A stretch of DNA of 64,000 bases from NCBI RefSeq assembly GCF_036226525.1, contig NZ_CP108487.1, forward strand, positions 4,216,001 through 4,280,000, read 5' to 3'. Positions 44,419 to 53,070 of the stretch are shown piece by piece. The translations under genes were made by a program, and so were the position numbers. Within the stretch, counting starts at the first letter, position 1. Each line of letters starts with the position of its first letter. Below the pieces are notes generated by a model. That model did not search any database and was not told the origin of the DNA. It was given only the letters and a program-made list of their open reading frames with translations. The stretch comes from Kribbella sp. NBC_01245 (GTDB lineage Bacteria; Actinomycetota; Actinomycetes; Propionibacteriales; Kribbellaceae).

Positions 44419-44563
44419 GGTGGGCACCCGTCCCCTGAGTTCTTGCGAATTGTCAGGCCGGTCCGGGCCGCGTCAAGGGTTTCATCGGCTGACGCCGACG
44501 CATGCGCGCCCTTGACCCGGCCCGAACCAGCCAAGGACAGCGGGCTATTCAGGGGACGGGTGC
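44419..44563 (+). repeat. 145-bp palindromic element, copy A
   Basis: The ends are perfect 15-bp inverted repeats (GCACCCGTCCCCTGA). An inner stem of about 20 bp pairs GTCCGGGCCGCGTCAAGGG with CCCTTGACCCGGCCCGAAC. A second copy in opposite orientation lies at 46954-47097. It sits directly after the permease stop. Confidence 0.85.
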
Positions 44564-44600
44564 AGTCTGACCGGGTGGGGGCCTGCCGGGCACTGCCGCG

Positions 44601-44717
44601 TCAACTTGGCGCGTCAACTTGGCGCGTCAACTTGGCGCGTCAACTTGGCGCGTCAACTTGGCGCGTCGAGTTGGCGCGTCGGGTGGGCGCGTCGAGTTGG
44701 CGCGTCGGATTGGGCGG
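44601..44717. repeat. 13-bp tandem array, nine units
   Basis: Five identical units of TCAACTTGGCGCG (44601-44665) are followed by four degenerate ones beginning TCGAG, TCGGG, TCGAG and TCGGA. The gradient of divergence suggests expansion from one end. No coding role is likely. Confidence 0.9.
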
Positions 44718-44795
44718 ACGTGCACGACCACACGACGGCCAGTTTCCGCAGAAAGCGGGCCCTTTCGGTGCCTCGCGTGGGCGTGCACGTCCGCC

Positions 44796-44877
44796 GCGGA
44801 CCGCTACGCAGCCACAAGTCCAGTTTTCGGCGGGTTGAAGCGCTTCACTCTCAGGTTGTGGCTGCGCGGCGGTCCGC
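44796..44877. repeat. Inverted repeat, 22-bp arms
   Basis: GCGGACCGCTACGCAGCCAC plus AA at 44796-44817 is matched in inverted orientation at 44856-44877 with two mismatches. The 38-bp loop contains the 12-bp perfect palindrome TGAAGCGCTTCA. Confidence 0.7.
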
Positions 44878-45007
44878 CCCGCCCAGCTTTGTGAGCCCAC
44901 TGGACGCTCCCCGGGCCGGAAACGTCCAGCAGCTCACAACGACGACGACTCGCCCCAAACCGACGACCCGCGCCGCATCGCCAGCCGTGCGTGCATCTTC
45001 CTGAGCG

Positions 45008-45102
45008 CCCGAATTCGTGCGTAATCCCCTCGAGTTGTGGGTTCCGGACCGCTTATCTGGCACCGGAACCCAGGACTTCAGGGGACAACGCACGATTTCG
45101 GG
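45008..45102. repeat. Inverted repeat, 40-bp arms
   Basis: Arms at 45008-45047 and 45063-45102 pair at 33 of 40 positions, the inner end being a perfect GGGTTCCGG/CCGGAACCC around a 15-nt loop. No promoter or gene is attached. Confidence 0.7.
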
Positions 45103-45148
45103 CCAAGCGGGCCGCCCGGGCAGTCGCTGGCCATGCCGGAGGAGGGTG

Positions 45149-46785
45149 ACCACCTCGGAATGGCGGTTTCGAGGGGTCGTTGCAACACCGGGTTGGTTTC
45201 TAGGTGGTGAGTAGATCACGTAGGCGTTCGGCTGGGGTGTCCCAGTCGAGCGTTTTGCGTGGTCGCCCGTTGAGTTCTTGGGCGACGTGTTCGAGGTCTT
45301 CGGGTCCGTGGATGCTCAGGTCGGTGCCCTTGGGGAAGTACTGGCGCAGTAGTCCGTTGGTGTTTTCGTTGGTGCCGCGCTGCCAGGGGGAGTGCGGGTC
45401 GCAGAAGTAGACGGCCATGTCGGTGGCGATGGAGAACTGTTTGTGTTTGGCCATTTCGCAGCCCTGGTCCCAGGTCAGCGAGCCGCGCAGATGGCCGGGC
45501 AGGGTTTTCATCGTCGCGATGAGACCGTCGCGGACCTGTTCGGCGTCGTGGCCGCCGGGCAGGTGGACCAGCATCGTGTAGCGGGTGGTGCGTTCGACCA
45601 GGGTGGCGATCGCGGACCGGTTGTTCTCGCCCATGATCAGGTCGCCTTCCCAGTGGCCGGGAACCGCGCGATCGTCGGCCTCGGCGGGCCGCTCGGAGAT
45701 CATGATCATCTCCTCGACGAACCGGTGCTGGCGCTGGCCGGGCTGGCGTTGTGGTTTGCGGCGGGTCCGTCCGGTGCGCAGCGCGGTCTGGACTTCGCGT
45801 TTGAGGCCGCCGCGGGCCTGGAAGTAGAGCGCCTTGTAGATCGTCTCGTGGCTCACGCGCATGCTCTCGTCGTCGGGGAAGTCCTTGACGAGCCTGTTCG
45901 AAATCTGCTCCGGCGACAACTTCCGCTCCAGACCCAGCTCGACCTGCTCACGCAACGCGGGATCGGTGACCAGCTTTGAGGTCTTGGGCCGGGCCCTGGC
46001 GGCCGCAGCGTCGCGGTGGGCCTGGTGGGGCAGGTAGGTTCCTTCAACACTGTGGGCGCGGATCTCACGAGAGACTGTGGACTTGTCCTTGCCGATGCCG
46101 GCCGCGATCGCGGTCAAGGTGAGTTTGTTGACCCGCCCATCGGCGATCGCCAGCCGCTGGTCCAGGCACAGGTAACGGTCGCTGATCACCGCGTCAGCTG
46201 ATGGGGTCATGGAAGTGGAGTATCGGGTTGTGGTGCCGTAGTCCACGACCCGCCCATCGGGATAGACCCGCGTGTTGCCCACCCTGCGGACCCCGTGATG
46301 CCAGTCCCGCGCAGTACCCGGATGCACGCCCACCTCCTTGGCTGCGCGCGTGATGGACCAGCCCGCCTCCAGCAACTCCTCGAGGCGGACCCTGGCCTGG
46401 GTCTTGCGTTTCACGGCCCGCACCGCGGGAACCAGCCCGGCCACGACAAGGATCCGCCGGGCAGTGTCATGCCTCAACCCGCAGGCCGAACCCGCGCCAG
46501 TGATGTTCCCCGATTCCTTGAACACCGCGATGACCTGCTCCCGCAACGCATCAGTGATCACCGTGCGCGGACGCGAACCACGGCCACGAGCCCGCAAGAT
46601 CTCATAGCCACGACCACGCCCGATCCCCAACGACTCACACGCAGCCGCTACCCCGACCCCCGAATCCACCAGCCGCAACAAGGCAGCACCGTGACGCTCG
46701 TTGTCCTCCACAAACGACATAACCATCACAACTCCTCAAATCGAGGTGTTGCAACAACCACGTGAACCCGCCAATCCGAGGTGGT
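45149..46785. mobile_element. IS30-family insertion sequence
   Basis: About 1.64 kb bounded by imperfect inverted repeats of about 41 bp. The left end reads ACCACCTCGGAATGGCGG, the right end in reverse complement ACCACCTCGGATTGGCGG; both arms end in GTTGCAACACC. Matching may extend 3 bp outward (GGGTGACC/GGGTTACC). I could not fix a target duplication. It contains one transposase gene, which looks intact. Confidence 0.85.
45200..46729 (-). CDS. IS30-family transposase
   Basis: A 509-aa DDE transposase. N-terminal helix-turn-helix regions include AAACESLGIGRGRGYEIL and LTAIAAGIGKDKSTVSREIR. The catalytic core shows Asp in HWEGDLIMG, Asp in LTWDQGCEMAKH and Glu in QRGTNENTNGLLRQYFPKGT, the IS30 signature. 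It is longer than the founding IS30 protein, with an extra N-terminal HTH segment. The frame is intact. Confidence 0.95.
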   Translation of the reverse strand: MMVMSFVEDNERHGAALLRLVDSGVGVAAACESLGIGRGRGYEILRARGRGSRPRTVITDALREQVIAVFKESGNITGAGSACGLRHDTARRILVVAGLVPAVRAVKRKTQARVRLEELLEAGWSITRAAKEVGVHPGTARDWHHGVRRVGNTRVYPDGRVVDYGTTTRYSTSMTPSADAVISDRYLCLDQRLAIADGRVNKLTLTAIAAGIGKDKSTVSREIRAHSVEGTYLPHQAHRDAAAARARPKTSKLVTDPALREQVELGLERKLSPEQISNRLVKDFPDDESMRVSHETIYKALYFQARGGLKREVQTALRTGRTRRKPQRQPGQRQHRFVEEMIMISERPAEADDRAVPGHWEGDLIMGENNRSAIATLVERTTRYTMLVHLPGGHDAEQVRDGLIATMKTLPGHLRGSLTWDQGCEMAKHKQFSIATDMAVYFCDPHSPWQRGTNENTNGLLRQYFPKGTDLSIHGPEDLEHVAQELNGRPRKTLDWDTPAERLRDLLTT

Positions 46786-46816
46786 AACCCACTCTCGCAA
46801 TGGCTCCCCCCTCGCA

Positions 46817-46916
46817 AGCGACGACCTAGGCGGCGCGCGACGACCTAGGCGGCACCCGAAGACCTACGCACGAGGAGACCTCTGCGGCATACGAAGACCT
46901 ATGCATGCGCAGACCA
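46817..46916. repeat. Degenerate GACCT repeat
   Basis: GACC(T) recurs at 46823, 46842, 46861, 46877, 46896 and 46912, with spacings 19, 19, 16, 19 and 16. Words such as CGACGACCTAGGCGGC occur twice. It looks like an eroded tandem array. Confidence 0.6.
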
Positions 46917-46953
46917 CAGCGGACGGGACGGCTCGACGCAAACGGGCAGACCT

Positions 46954-47097
46954 CACCCGGCCCCCTGATAGCCCGCCGCCCATGGCCGGTTCGGGACGGG
47001 TCAAGGGCGCGTCAGCGTCGCCGCCAGGCGATGAAGCCCTTGACGCGGCCCGAACCGGCCTGACAATTCGCAAGACTCAGGGGGCCGGGTGCCCACC
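46954..47097 (-). repeat. 145-bp palindromic element, copy B
   Basis: The reverse complement of this segment aligns with 44419-44563 over nearly its whole length, including GCGAATTGTCAGGCCGGT and CGGGCCGCGTCAAGGG. Its terminal repeats read CACCCGGCCCCCTGA on both arms, differing from copy A on both arms alike. Confidence 0.85.
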
Positions 47098-47150
47098 AAG
47101 AACCCAACACAACGATCCCACATATCAAGACCATCTATCCCAAATAGCGG

Positions 47151-48488
47151 ATGGTTCGAGATACCCTCAACGACGTGCCCGATGACGAGCTGGTTGTGTC
47201 TTATCGCTGGGTCGTGCTCGGGATCGGGTTGTTCGCTATGACCGCAGGGGCCGCCTACGCGCAAGGGTTGGCGTCCATTACGCCTGCACTGCGAGCGCAC
47301 TACGGCATCCAGCTCGGGACCATCGGCGTACTACTCGGCGCCGTCTCCCTCGGCATCACCCCCGCCGTACTCCCCTGGGGCCTGGCGGCCGACCGATGGG
47401 GCGAGCGGCCGGTCATGGCGGTCGGCATGCTCTCGGCGGCGGCGTCGCTCGTTTTGCTCGCCCAGCAACGTCACCTGGCGGCAGTCGTCGGACTACTCGT
47501 CGCAGGCGGGGCGGCCAGCGCGTCGGTGAACGCGGCAAGCGGGAGAGCTGTCATGCAGTGGTTCCCCGCCAAGGGCCGCGGACTTGCCATGGCGATCCGC
47601 CAAACCTCGTCGCCACTTGGGGCGGGTTTGGCGGCCGTCGTCTTGCCACCATTCGCGCGCGCCTACGGCGTACCGGCCGTCTATTACCTACTGGCCGCCT
47701 TCTGCACGTCGAGCGCGATCGCCGTACTTCTCTTCATGCGGCCAGCGCCGCCTGCCCAACCGGCAGTGCCCAAGGCCACCCCGCACCCGATCGACAGCCC
47801 CGACCCGACCAGAGCCACGAGCCCGAGCGAAGCAAGCAGGCCGACCAGAGCAAGCAGGCCGAGGTCGGTTTTGAGGGACCGACGGCTGTGGATCGTCAGC
47901 TTCGCCGCCGGCCTGCTAGTCGTACCGCAGTTCGCCCTGACCGCACTCCTAGTCGAATACCTCACCACCGCCCAAGCCGTCACAGTAAGCGCCGCCGCCC
48001 TAGTACTGGCCGTCGCTCAAGCCGGCGGCGCCGTAGCAAGATTGGTCAACGGCGCCTGGACCGACCGCACCACCGAGCGGATCGGCCCACTCGCGATCGT
48101 GGCCGGCCTGATCGCCGCAGGATGCGCGGCAGTCGTCGCAACCGCCGGCGCACCAACCCCCGCCGTAATCATCGTCATCGTCCTGGCAGCAACCCTAGCC
48201 ATCTCCTGGAACGGCATGGCCAACCTAGTCGCGGCCGAGCTAGCCGGCCCAGAACAGACCGGCGCCGCAATCGGCCTAGAGAACACCCTCGCCTTCCTCG
48301 CGGCCGCCGCCACCCCGCCCGTCCTGGCCGTGATCATCACGCACACCTCGTGGACCGTCGGCCACGTCATCCCCGGAGTGGCCTCGGTGATCGCCTGCAT
48401 CCTCCTGATCCGCGTACGACGACAGATCCGCATCGCCGGCAACCAGGCGGAATTGCCTACTTCTGCCGTGGCACGATCCGGACAGTAA
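47151..48488 (+). CDS. MFS transporter
   Basis: A 445-aa major facilitator with 12 hydrophobic helices. The A-like motif between helices 2 and 3 is GLAADRWGERPVM. The central cytoplasmic loop is low complexity (PTRATSPSEASRPTRASRPR) and has an internal DNA repeat. Start at ATG 47151; GTG 47175 is also possible. Substrate unknown. The gene stands alone after the IS30/repeat island. Confidence 0.86.
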   Translation: MVRDTLNDVPDDELVVSYRWVVLGIGLFAMTAGAAYAQGLASITPALRAHYGIQLGTIGVLLGAVSLGITPAVLPWGLAADRWGERPVMAVGMLSAAASLVLLAQQRHLAAVVGLLVAGGAASASVNAASGRAVMQWFPAKGRGLAMAIRQTSSPLGAGLAAVVLPPFARAYGVPAVYYLLAAFCTSSAIAVLLFMRPAPPAQPAVPKATPHPIDSPDPTRATSPSEASRPTRASRPRSVLRDRRLWIVSFAAGLLVVPQFALTALLVEYLTTAQAVTVSAAALVLAVAQAGGAVARLVNGAWTDRTTERIGPLAIVAGLIAAGCAAVVATAGAPTPAVIIVIVLAATLAISWNGMANLVAAELAGPEQTGAAIGLENTLAFLAAAATPPVLAVIITHTSWTVGHVIPGVASVIACILLIRVRRQIRIAGNQAELPTSAVARSGQ

Positions 48489-48571
48489 ACGGCTTTGCAC
48501 TTGCCGGGATGACGCCCAAAATCTCCTCAACCGGCCGCCCGCCCAGCGGCCCGATCCGAGGAGCGCACCCC

Positions 48572-49525
48572 ATGCGATCTCTCATTACCCGCCCCCGCGC
48601 GCTGGCCGTCATGGTGGCCGGCATCGCGCTCACGTTCAGCCCACTCGGCGGTTCGGCTTCGGCCCAGCTGCCGGCCGACGGCCTGGACTCGCTGAACTGC
48701 GTCACGCCAGACGGCGTACCGGAGTCCCAAGCTGCTCGTGGCGGCAACGACGCCGACCACCGCGAGGTCAGTGCGGCCGAGATGGCCAAGATCGACGCCC
48801 GTACCGCGTCCATCGTGAAGGCGAAGCAGGCTCGCGGCCTTGCCCCCACCAACGGCCGACTGGCCGCCGCGACCGTGCCCGTGTACGTGCACGTCATGCG
48901 CAGCAGCAGCGGCGCCGGCGATGTGACGAACACCCAGATCTCCCAGCAGATCGCCGTACTGAACTCGAACTTCCGTGGCGCCGAGTCGAGCCAGGCCGCG
49001 AACACCGGCTTCACGTTCACGTTGGCCGGCACCTACCGGTACAACAACTCGACCTGGCACACCGACGGCCAGAGCACGACGTACCGCTCGCAGACCCGCA
49101 AGGGTGGCAAGAACGCGCTGAACATCTGGCTGGTCAACTTCAGCTACCTCGGCATCGCGACCTTCCCGTGGGACTACTCGTCGAACCCTTCTATCGACGG
49201 GATTCGTGTGCAATACACGTCGCTGCCCGGCGGTAGCGCCACCAACTACAACCTCGGCAAGACCGCGACGCACGAGGCCGGCCACTGGTTCGGGCTCTAC
49301 CACACGTTCCAGGGCGGCTGTACGTCCACGAACGACCGCGTCTCGGACACCCCGGCGCAGAGCAGCTCGACCAACGGCTGCCCGGTCGGACGGGACTCCT
49401 GCTCGCTGCCGGGTCTGGACCCGATCCGCAACTACATGGACTACTCGTACGACTCTTGCTACAACCAGTTCAGCCCGGGCCAGAGCTCCCGGATCAGCAG
49501 CATGTGGACGGCGTACCGCGCCTGA
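48572..49525 (+). CDS. Secreted zinc metalloprotease (M43/pappalysin-like)
   Basis: A 317-aa secreted protease. A Sec signal peptide (MVAGIALTFSPLGGSASAQ) is followed by a propeptide-like stretch and a catalytic domain with HEAGHWFGLYH, the HExxHxxGxxH metzincin motif; the Met-turn is YMDYSYDSCYNQFSPGQ. Cysteine pairs suggest disulphides. ATG 48572 has GAGGAG upstream. Likely extracellular protein degradation. Confidence 0.9.
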   Translation: MRSLITRPRALAVMVAGIALTFSPLGGSASAQLPADGLDSLNCVTPDGVPESQAARGGNDADHREVSAAEMAKIDARTASIVKAKQARGLAPTNGRLAAATVPVYVHVMRSSSGAGDVTNTQISQQIAVLNSNFRGAESSQAANTGFTFTLAGTYRYNNSTWHTDGQSTTYRSQTRKGGKNALNIWLVNFSYLGIATFPWDYSSNPSIDGIRVQYTSLPGGSATNYNLGKTATHEAGHWFGLYHTFQGGCTSTNDRVSDTPAQSSSTNGCPVGRDSCSLPGLDPIRNYMDYSYDSCYNQFSPGQSSRISSMWTAYRA

Positions 49526-49570
49526 TGTTCGTCAACCCCTTACGACAGCTGCACCCGGGAGCGGCATAGA

Positions 49571-50734
49571 GTGCCCGCGATGCGTGCCCTTCTGACCGCT
49601 CTGGCCGCCACCGCACTGGTGGTCATGCCGGCAGCGACGGCGAGTGCCGCCGACGGTAACCCCTTCACGGGGCCCGTCGGCGGTGCTCGGCTGGGTACGA
49701 CGGCGGTGGTCGAGTCCGAAGGTGGGCAGGCGCCGCCCGTGGTCAAGGCCGGGGCGTGGCTGATTGCGGACATCGGTACGGGCGAAGTGCTAGCCGCCAA
49801 GGCTCCGCACGCGCAACTCCGGCCGGCCAGCACGCTCAAAACGCTGACCTCACTCGTACTGCTGCCGCGTCTGGACAAGACGGACCAGATCGTCGGCAAG
49901 TACGAGGACGCCGCGATCGAGGGCAGCAAAGTCGGCGTCCACCCCGGCCTGACGTACAGCGTGGAACTGCTCTTCCAAGGCCTCTTCCTCGCATCCGGCA
50001 ACGACGCCGTGCACGCGTTGTCGAACCACGACCAGGGTGGCCTGCCCGCGACGATCGCCCGGATGAACGCGACCGCGGCCCACCTCGGCGCGTTCGACAC
50101 CCACGTCACCGATCCGACCGGGCTCGACGCCGACGGCCAGCTCAGCAGCGCGTACGACCTGGCGTTGTTCGCCCGCGCGGGTCTGGCCCGGCCGGACTTC
50201 CGCCGGTACGCCTCGACCAAGGTCATCACCTACCCGCTGGCCGACAACGCCGGGCGCTACCAGGTGGCCAACCAGAACAACCTGCTCTTCAGTTATCCCG
50301 GCGCGATCGGCGTCAAGACCGGCTACACCACGCTGGCCCGCAACACCTTCATCGGTGCGGCGACGCGCGACGGCCACACCTTGGTGGTGACGATGCTGAA
50401 CTCGCCGCACGGTGTCACGGCCGACGCCGCCACCTTGCTGGACTGGGGTTTCGCCAACCGGGACAAGGTCACGTCGATCGGCAGACTCGTCACCGCGACC
50501 GACGTGGCGCGCGCCCGCGGCGTGCCCGCGAAACCGCGAGTGGTCAACCGGGCGGGGACTTCCTCCGGCCAGGACGACGTGCCGATCAAGCCTCCGCGTA
50601 GTCCCATGCACCTGGGCGGCACCGACGTACTCGGTCTGCCCTTCTGGCTGTTCCTGCTCCCACCGGCGGGCCTGGTGCTCTTCCTGTTCCGCCCGAAACC
50701 CGTAGTCGCGAAAGCCCGTCGCGCCAGGCGATAA
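49571..50734 (+). CDS. D-alanyl-D-alanine carboxypeptidase (PBP5-type, membrane-anchored)
   Basis: A 387-aa S11-family peptidase that trims peptidoglycan stem peptides. Catalytic motifs: SxxK in PASTLKTLT (Ser87, Lys90), SxN in LASGNDAVH, and KTG in VKTGYTTL. N-terminal signal peptide and a C-terminal membrane anchor (LPFWLFLLPPAGLVLFLF) with a basic tail. GTG 49571 has a better spaced GGGAG than ATG 49580. Confidence 0.93.
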   Translation: MPAMRALLTALAATALVVMPAATASAADGNPFTGPVGGARLGTTAVVESEGGQAPPVVKAGAWLIADIGTGEVLAAKAPHAQLRPASTLKTLTSLVLLPRLDKTDQIVGKYEDAAIEGSKVGVHPGLTYSVELLFQGLFLASGNDAVHALSNHDQGGLPATIARMNATAAHLGAFDTHVTDPTGLDADGQLSSAYDLALFARAGLARPDFRRYASTKVITYPLADNAGRYQVANQNNLLFSYPGAIGVKTGYTTLARNTFIGAATRDGHTLVVTMLNSPHGVTADAATLLDWGFANRDKVTSIGRLVTATDVARARGVPAKPRVVNRAGTSSGQDDVPIKPPRSPMHLGGTDVLGLPFWLFLLPPAGLVLFLFRPKPVVAKARRARR

Positions 50735-50755
50735 CTACCGCCGTACGACGTGAGG

Positions 50756-51856
50756 TCAGGGCTTGCGAAGGACCGTCCGAACGGCCCGCGTAATACCGAG
50801 CCCCACGGCTGCGGCAGTCACACCGAGCACGGCGCCGGCCGCCACTGCGACCGAATCGGCCTTGCGCTCGGGAATGGGCACGATCTTGTACTTGATCCCA
50901 GCCGGCCCCGGGATCAGGTCACCGGCTTTCCGCACTGGGACGCGACCATTCTCCAACGGCGAAGGTATGGCCGCGCGCGCCGCCTCGGCCGCCTCGCCGG
51001 TGTGCCAGCGGTGATCGAGAGTCGCCTCTTTGGTCCAAGCCGCGATCAGCATGATCACCCTGGTCATCAGGTAGATCCAGACCAGCAGCGCCAATGGCAG
51101 CGCCAACGCGCCATACGCCGCATTGCCGCCGATCACCTTGTTCACATAGAGATTGCCGAGTTTCTGGGCGGCGAAGAAAAGGATGCCTCCGGCAACGGCC
51201 GCGATCATCGCGACCTTACGCGGCAGGATGATCCGCGGCATCGCCGTCTGCATGTAGAGGAACAACAACGCCCCGGAGAAGACACCCAGGACCACGCTCA
51301 GGCCTTGCAGACCCCAGTCCGCGAGCCAGGTGCCGTCGAGCCCGACCCAGTCGACGATCTTGCCGATCAGGCCACTCAGGATGGATGAGGAGCCCGTCGC
51401 GATCAGGCCGATCAGGCCGAGACCGGCCAGCGCGCCGAGGTCGGCCAGCTTGAGCTTGACCGCGTTACCGGGCTGGTCGTCCAGCTCGTGCATCGAGCGG
51501 ATCGACGCCCGCAACGAGTCGATCCAGCCCAGACCGGTGAGCAGCAGCGAGACACCGGAGATCAGCCCGATACTGCCCGCGTGGGCGACCAGTCCGTCGA
51601 TGTCGATCTTGTCGCCGATACCGGGCAGGTTCTGCTCGAGCGCCTTCTTGACCGAGCCGACCTGGCTCGGCCCGAGCAGGGCGGCGGTGATCGCGGCGGT
51701 GAGCACGATCAGCGGGAACATCGACAGGAAGCCGAAGAAGCTGGTCGCGCCGGCGAGCCGATTACCCCGCCGGTCGCCGTACCGCTTCCAAGCGCGCCAA
51801 AGCTGGGTCCGCGCGAACCGCGCCCAGACCCCCTTGGCCCGCTCCTTGATTGCCAT
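50756..51856 (-). CDS. YihY/BrkB-family membrane protein
   Basis: A 366-aa membrane protein of the YihY/virulence factor BrkB family with about six hydrophobic helices. FFGFLSMFPLIVLTAAIT is the family's first helix, and VNKVIGGNAAYGALALPLALLVWIYL is the last-loop signature. The cytoplasmic C-terminus is long and ends with a seventh, hydrophobic segment (VAVAAGAVLGVTAAAVGLG). The start is ATG 51856 or GTG 51862. Function unclear; it converges with the carboxypeptidase gene. Confidence 0.88.
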   Translation of the reverse strand: MAIKERAKGVWARFARTQLWRAWKRYGDRRGNRLAGATSFFGFLSMFPLIVLTAAITAALLGPSQVGSVKKALEQNLPGIGDKIDIDGLVAHAGSIGLISGVSLLLTGLGWIDSLRASIRSMHELDDQPGNAVKLKLADLGALAGLGLIGLIATGSSSILSGLIGKIVDWVGLDGTWLADWGLQGLSVVLGVFSGALLFLYMQTAMPRIILPRKVAMIAAVAGGILFFAAQKLGNLYVNKVIGGNAAYGALALPLALLVWIYLMTRVIMLIAAWTKEATLDHRWHTGEAAEAARAAIPSPLENGRVPVRKAGDLIPGPAGIKYKIVPIPERKADSVAVAAGAVLGVTAAAVGLGITRAVRTVLRKP

Positions 51857-51895
51857 TGACACCCATTACCCCGTCGCTAGAAAACCAAGCGGACG

Positions 51896-52408
51896 TCAGC
51901 CTGCCAGGGGGAAGGCCCTTTGCGGCCGCCACACACCGTCGGAGCCGTGTTCGTAACGGCTGAAGGCCACGACGTCGAACAGGCAGTCGTAGTCCGCCAG
52001 CGCCTCGTACGCGGTGTCCAGCAGTTCCTTCTCCAAGTCGTGCGCGATCGTCACGTGCGGGTGGTATGGAAAGCGCAGCTCGACCTCGAGCGGCCCGGAC
52101 CGGACCTGGCCCTGCAGCACCTCGCAGGACGAGATGCCCTCCGTCAGCGGCACGAATACCACCGGCGAGATCGGCCGGAACGTCGCCGTACCCCGCAGCC
52201 GGATCCGGAACTTGGGGAACCGGGCGGCCACATCGGTCAAATGCTCGTCGATCAGGCCGAGATCATCGTCGGCGATCTCGGTCGGCGGCAGCAGCGTCAC
52301 GTGGGTGGGGATCGACGAGGCCATCGGATCGCCGAACGCGGCACGGTGCTTCTGCAACTCCGAGCCGAAGGGTTCCGGGATCGGGATCGCGACGCCGATG
52401 GTCGTCAT
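51896..52408 (-). CDS. 2'-5' RNA ligase/phosphodiesterase family protein
   Basis: A 170-aa protein of the 2H phosphoesterase type: two HxT motifs, PTHVTLLPP near residue 35 and YHPHVTIAHDL near residue 116, define the active site. Such proteins open cyclic phosphates or join RNA ends in vitro. Single gene; 40 bp separate its end from the start of the yihY-like gene downstream on the same strand. Confidence 0.85.
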   Translation of the reverse strand: MTTIGVAIPIPEPFGSELQKHRAAFGDPMASSIPTHVTLLPPTEIADDDLGLIDEHLTDVAARFPKFRIRLRGTATFRPISPVVFVPLTEGISSCEVLQGQVRSGPLEVELRFPYHPHVTIAHDLEKELLDTAYEALADYDCLFDVVAFSRYEHGSDGVWRPQRAFPLAG

Positions 52409-52512
52409 CGCGTGGTGTCGTCAGAGACGGCGGCAGGCATGCCGCTGATTCTGCCAGCGAGGGGGCCGACCGCCGCACCCGGGAGCCCCGTGATGACCAT
52501 ATTCTCCATCCT

Positions 52513-53070
52513 ATGACCCCATCCAGCCGTTCCGTGACCACCGCCCCAGGCGGCGAGGGCGGGCCCTACGCCCCCTTGCCGATGTTCGCCACCGACGCGG
52601 CGATAGCCCGCGGCGCCGAGCCGAACCTGCTGTGGTGGCAGGACCTGGACACTTTGAGAGCACTGCCCGCAGACGAGATCGGTGCTCACATCGCCGCCCA
52701 GATCGCCCCGCACGTCGCCGGCCGCGACCCCGCGAACACCTTGCTGGTGGGAAAATCGCTCGGTACGTCCGGCGCGACCGTTGCGGCTGACAACAATCTG
52801 CCCGCGGTCTGGCTGACCCCGCTGCTCACTCACCAATGGGTCATCGACGGCCTGCGCCGATCCACGGCCCCCTTCCTGCTGGTCGGCGGCACGGCGGACC
52901 CGTTCTGGGATTCGGCCTTGGCCCACGAGCTGTCCCCCCACGTCCTCGAGATCGCCAACGCCGATCACGGAATGTACGTCCCGGGACGGCTCGCGGCCTC
53001 CACCGCCGTACTCGGCCAGGTCGCGACGGCAGTGGAGGACTTCCTGGATCAAGTCGTCTGGCCCGCCTAG
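52513..53070 (+). CDS. Small alpha/beta hydrolase
   Basis: A 185-aa hydrolase starting at ATG 52513. The nucleophile elbow is LLVGKSLGTSG, the acid is in GGTADPFWD and the His in NADHGMYVPG, giving a complete triad. There is no lid domain, as in small esterase-like proteins. Its TAG overlaps the stop of the convergent pseudogene in a shared CTAG. Confidence 0.78.
   Translation: MTPSSRSVTTAPGGEGGPYAPLPMFATDAAIARGAEPNLLWWQDLDTLRALPADEIGAHIAAQIAPHVAGRDPANTLLVGKSLGTSGATVAADNNLPAVWLTPLLTHQWVIDGLRRSTAPFLLVGGTADPFWDSALAHELSPHVLEIANADHGMYVPGRLAASTAVLGQVATAVEDFLDQVVWPA

Larger units (their letters stand above)
44397..45148. other. Gene-free repeat island before the IS30 element
   Basis: No gene is supported here. 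The region holds a 145-bp palindromic element (44419-44563), a 13-bp tandem array (44601-44717), a 22-bp-arm inverted repeat (44796-44877) with TGAAGCGCTTCA in its loop, and a 40-bp-arm inverted repeat (45008-45102). Open frames across the array are by-products of the tandem repeat. Confidence 0.7.
46786..47150. other. Gene-free region after the IS30 element
   Basis: It contains a degenerate repeat around GACCTA words and copy B of the 145-bp element. No gene is supported. The MFS gene starts immediately after; its promoter must lie in or downstream of copy B. Confidence 0.6.

Noticed and set aside
44601..44717. 13-bp direct repeats considered as a CRISPR array.
   Set aside because: Units are contiguous with no spacers, and no cas genes are present.
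44419..47097. The two 145-bp elements as ends of a composite transposon carrying the IS30.
   Set aside because: They carry no gene or transposase of their own, the IS has its own inverted repeats, and each copy is palindromic by itself.
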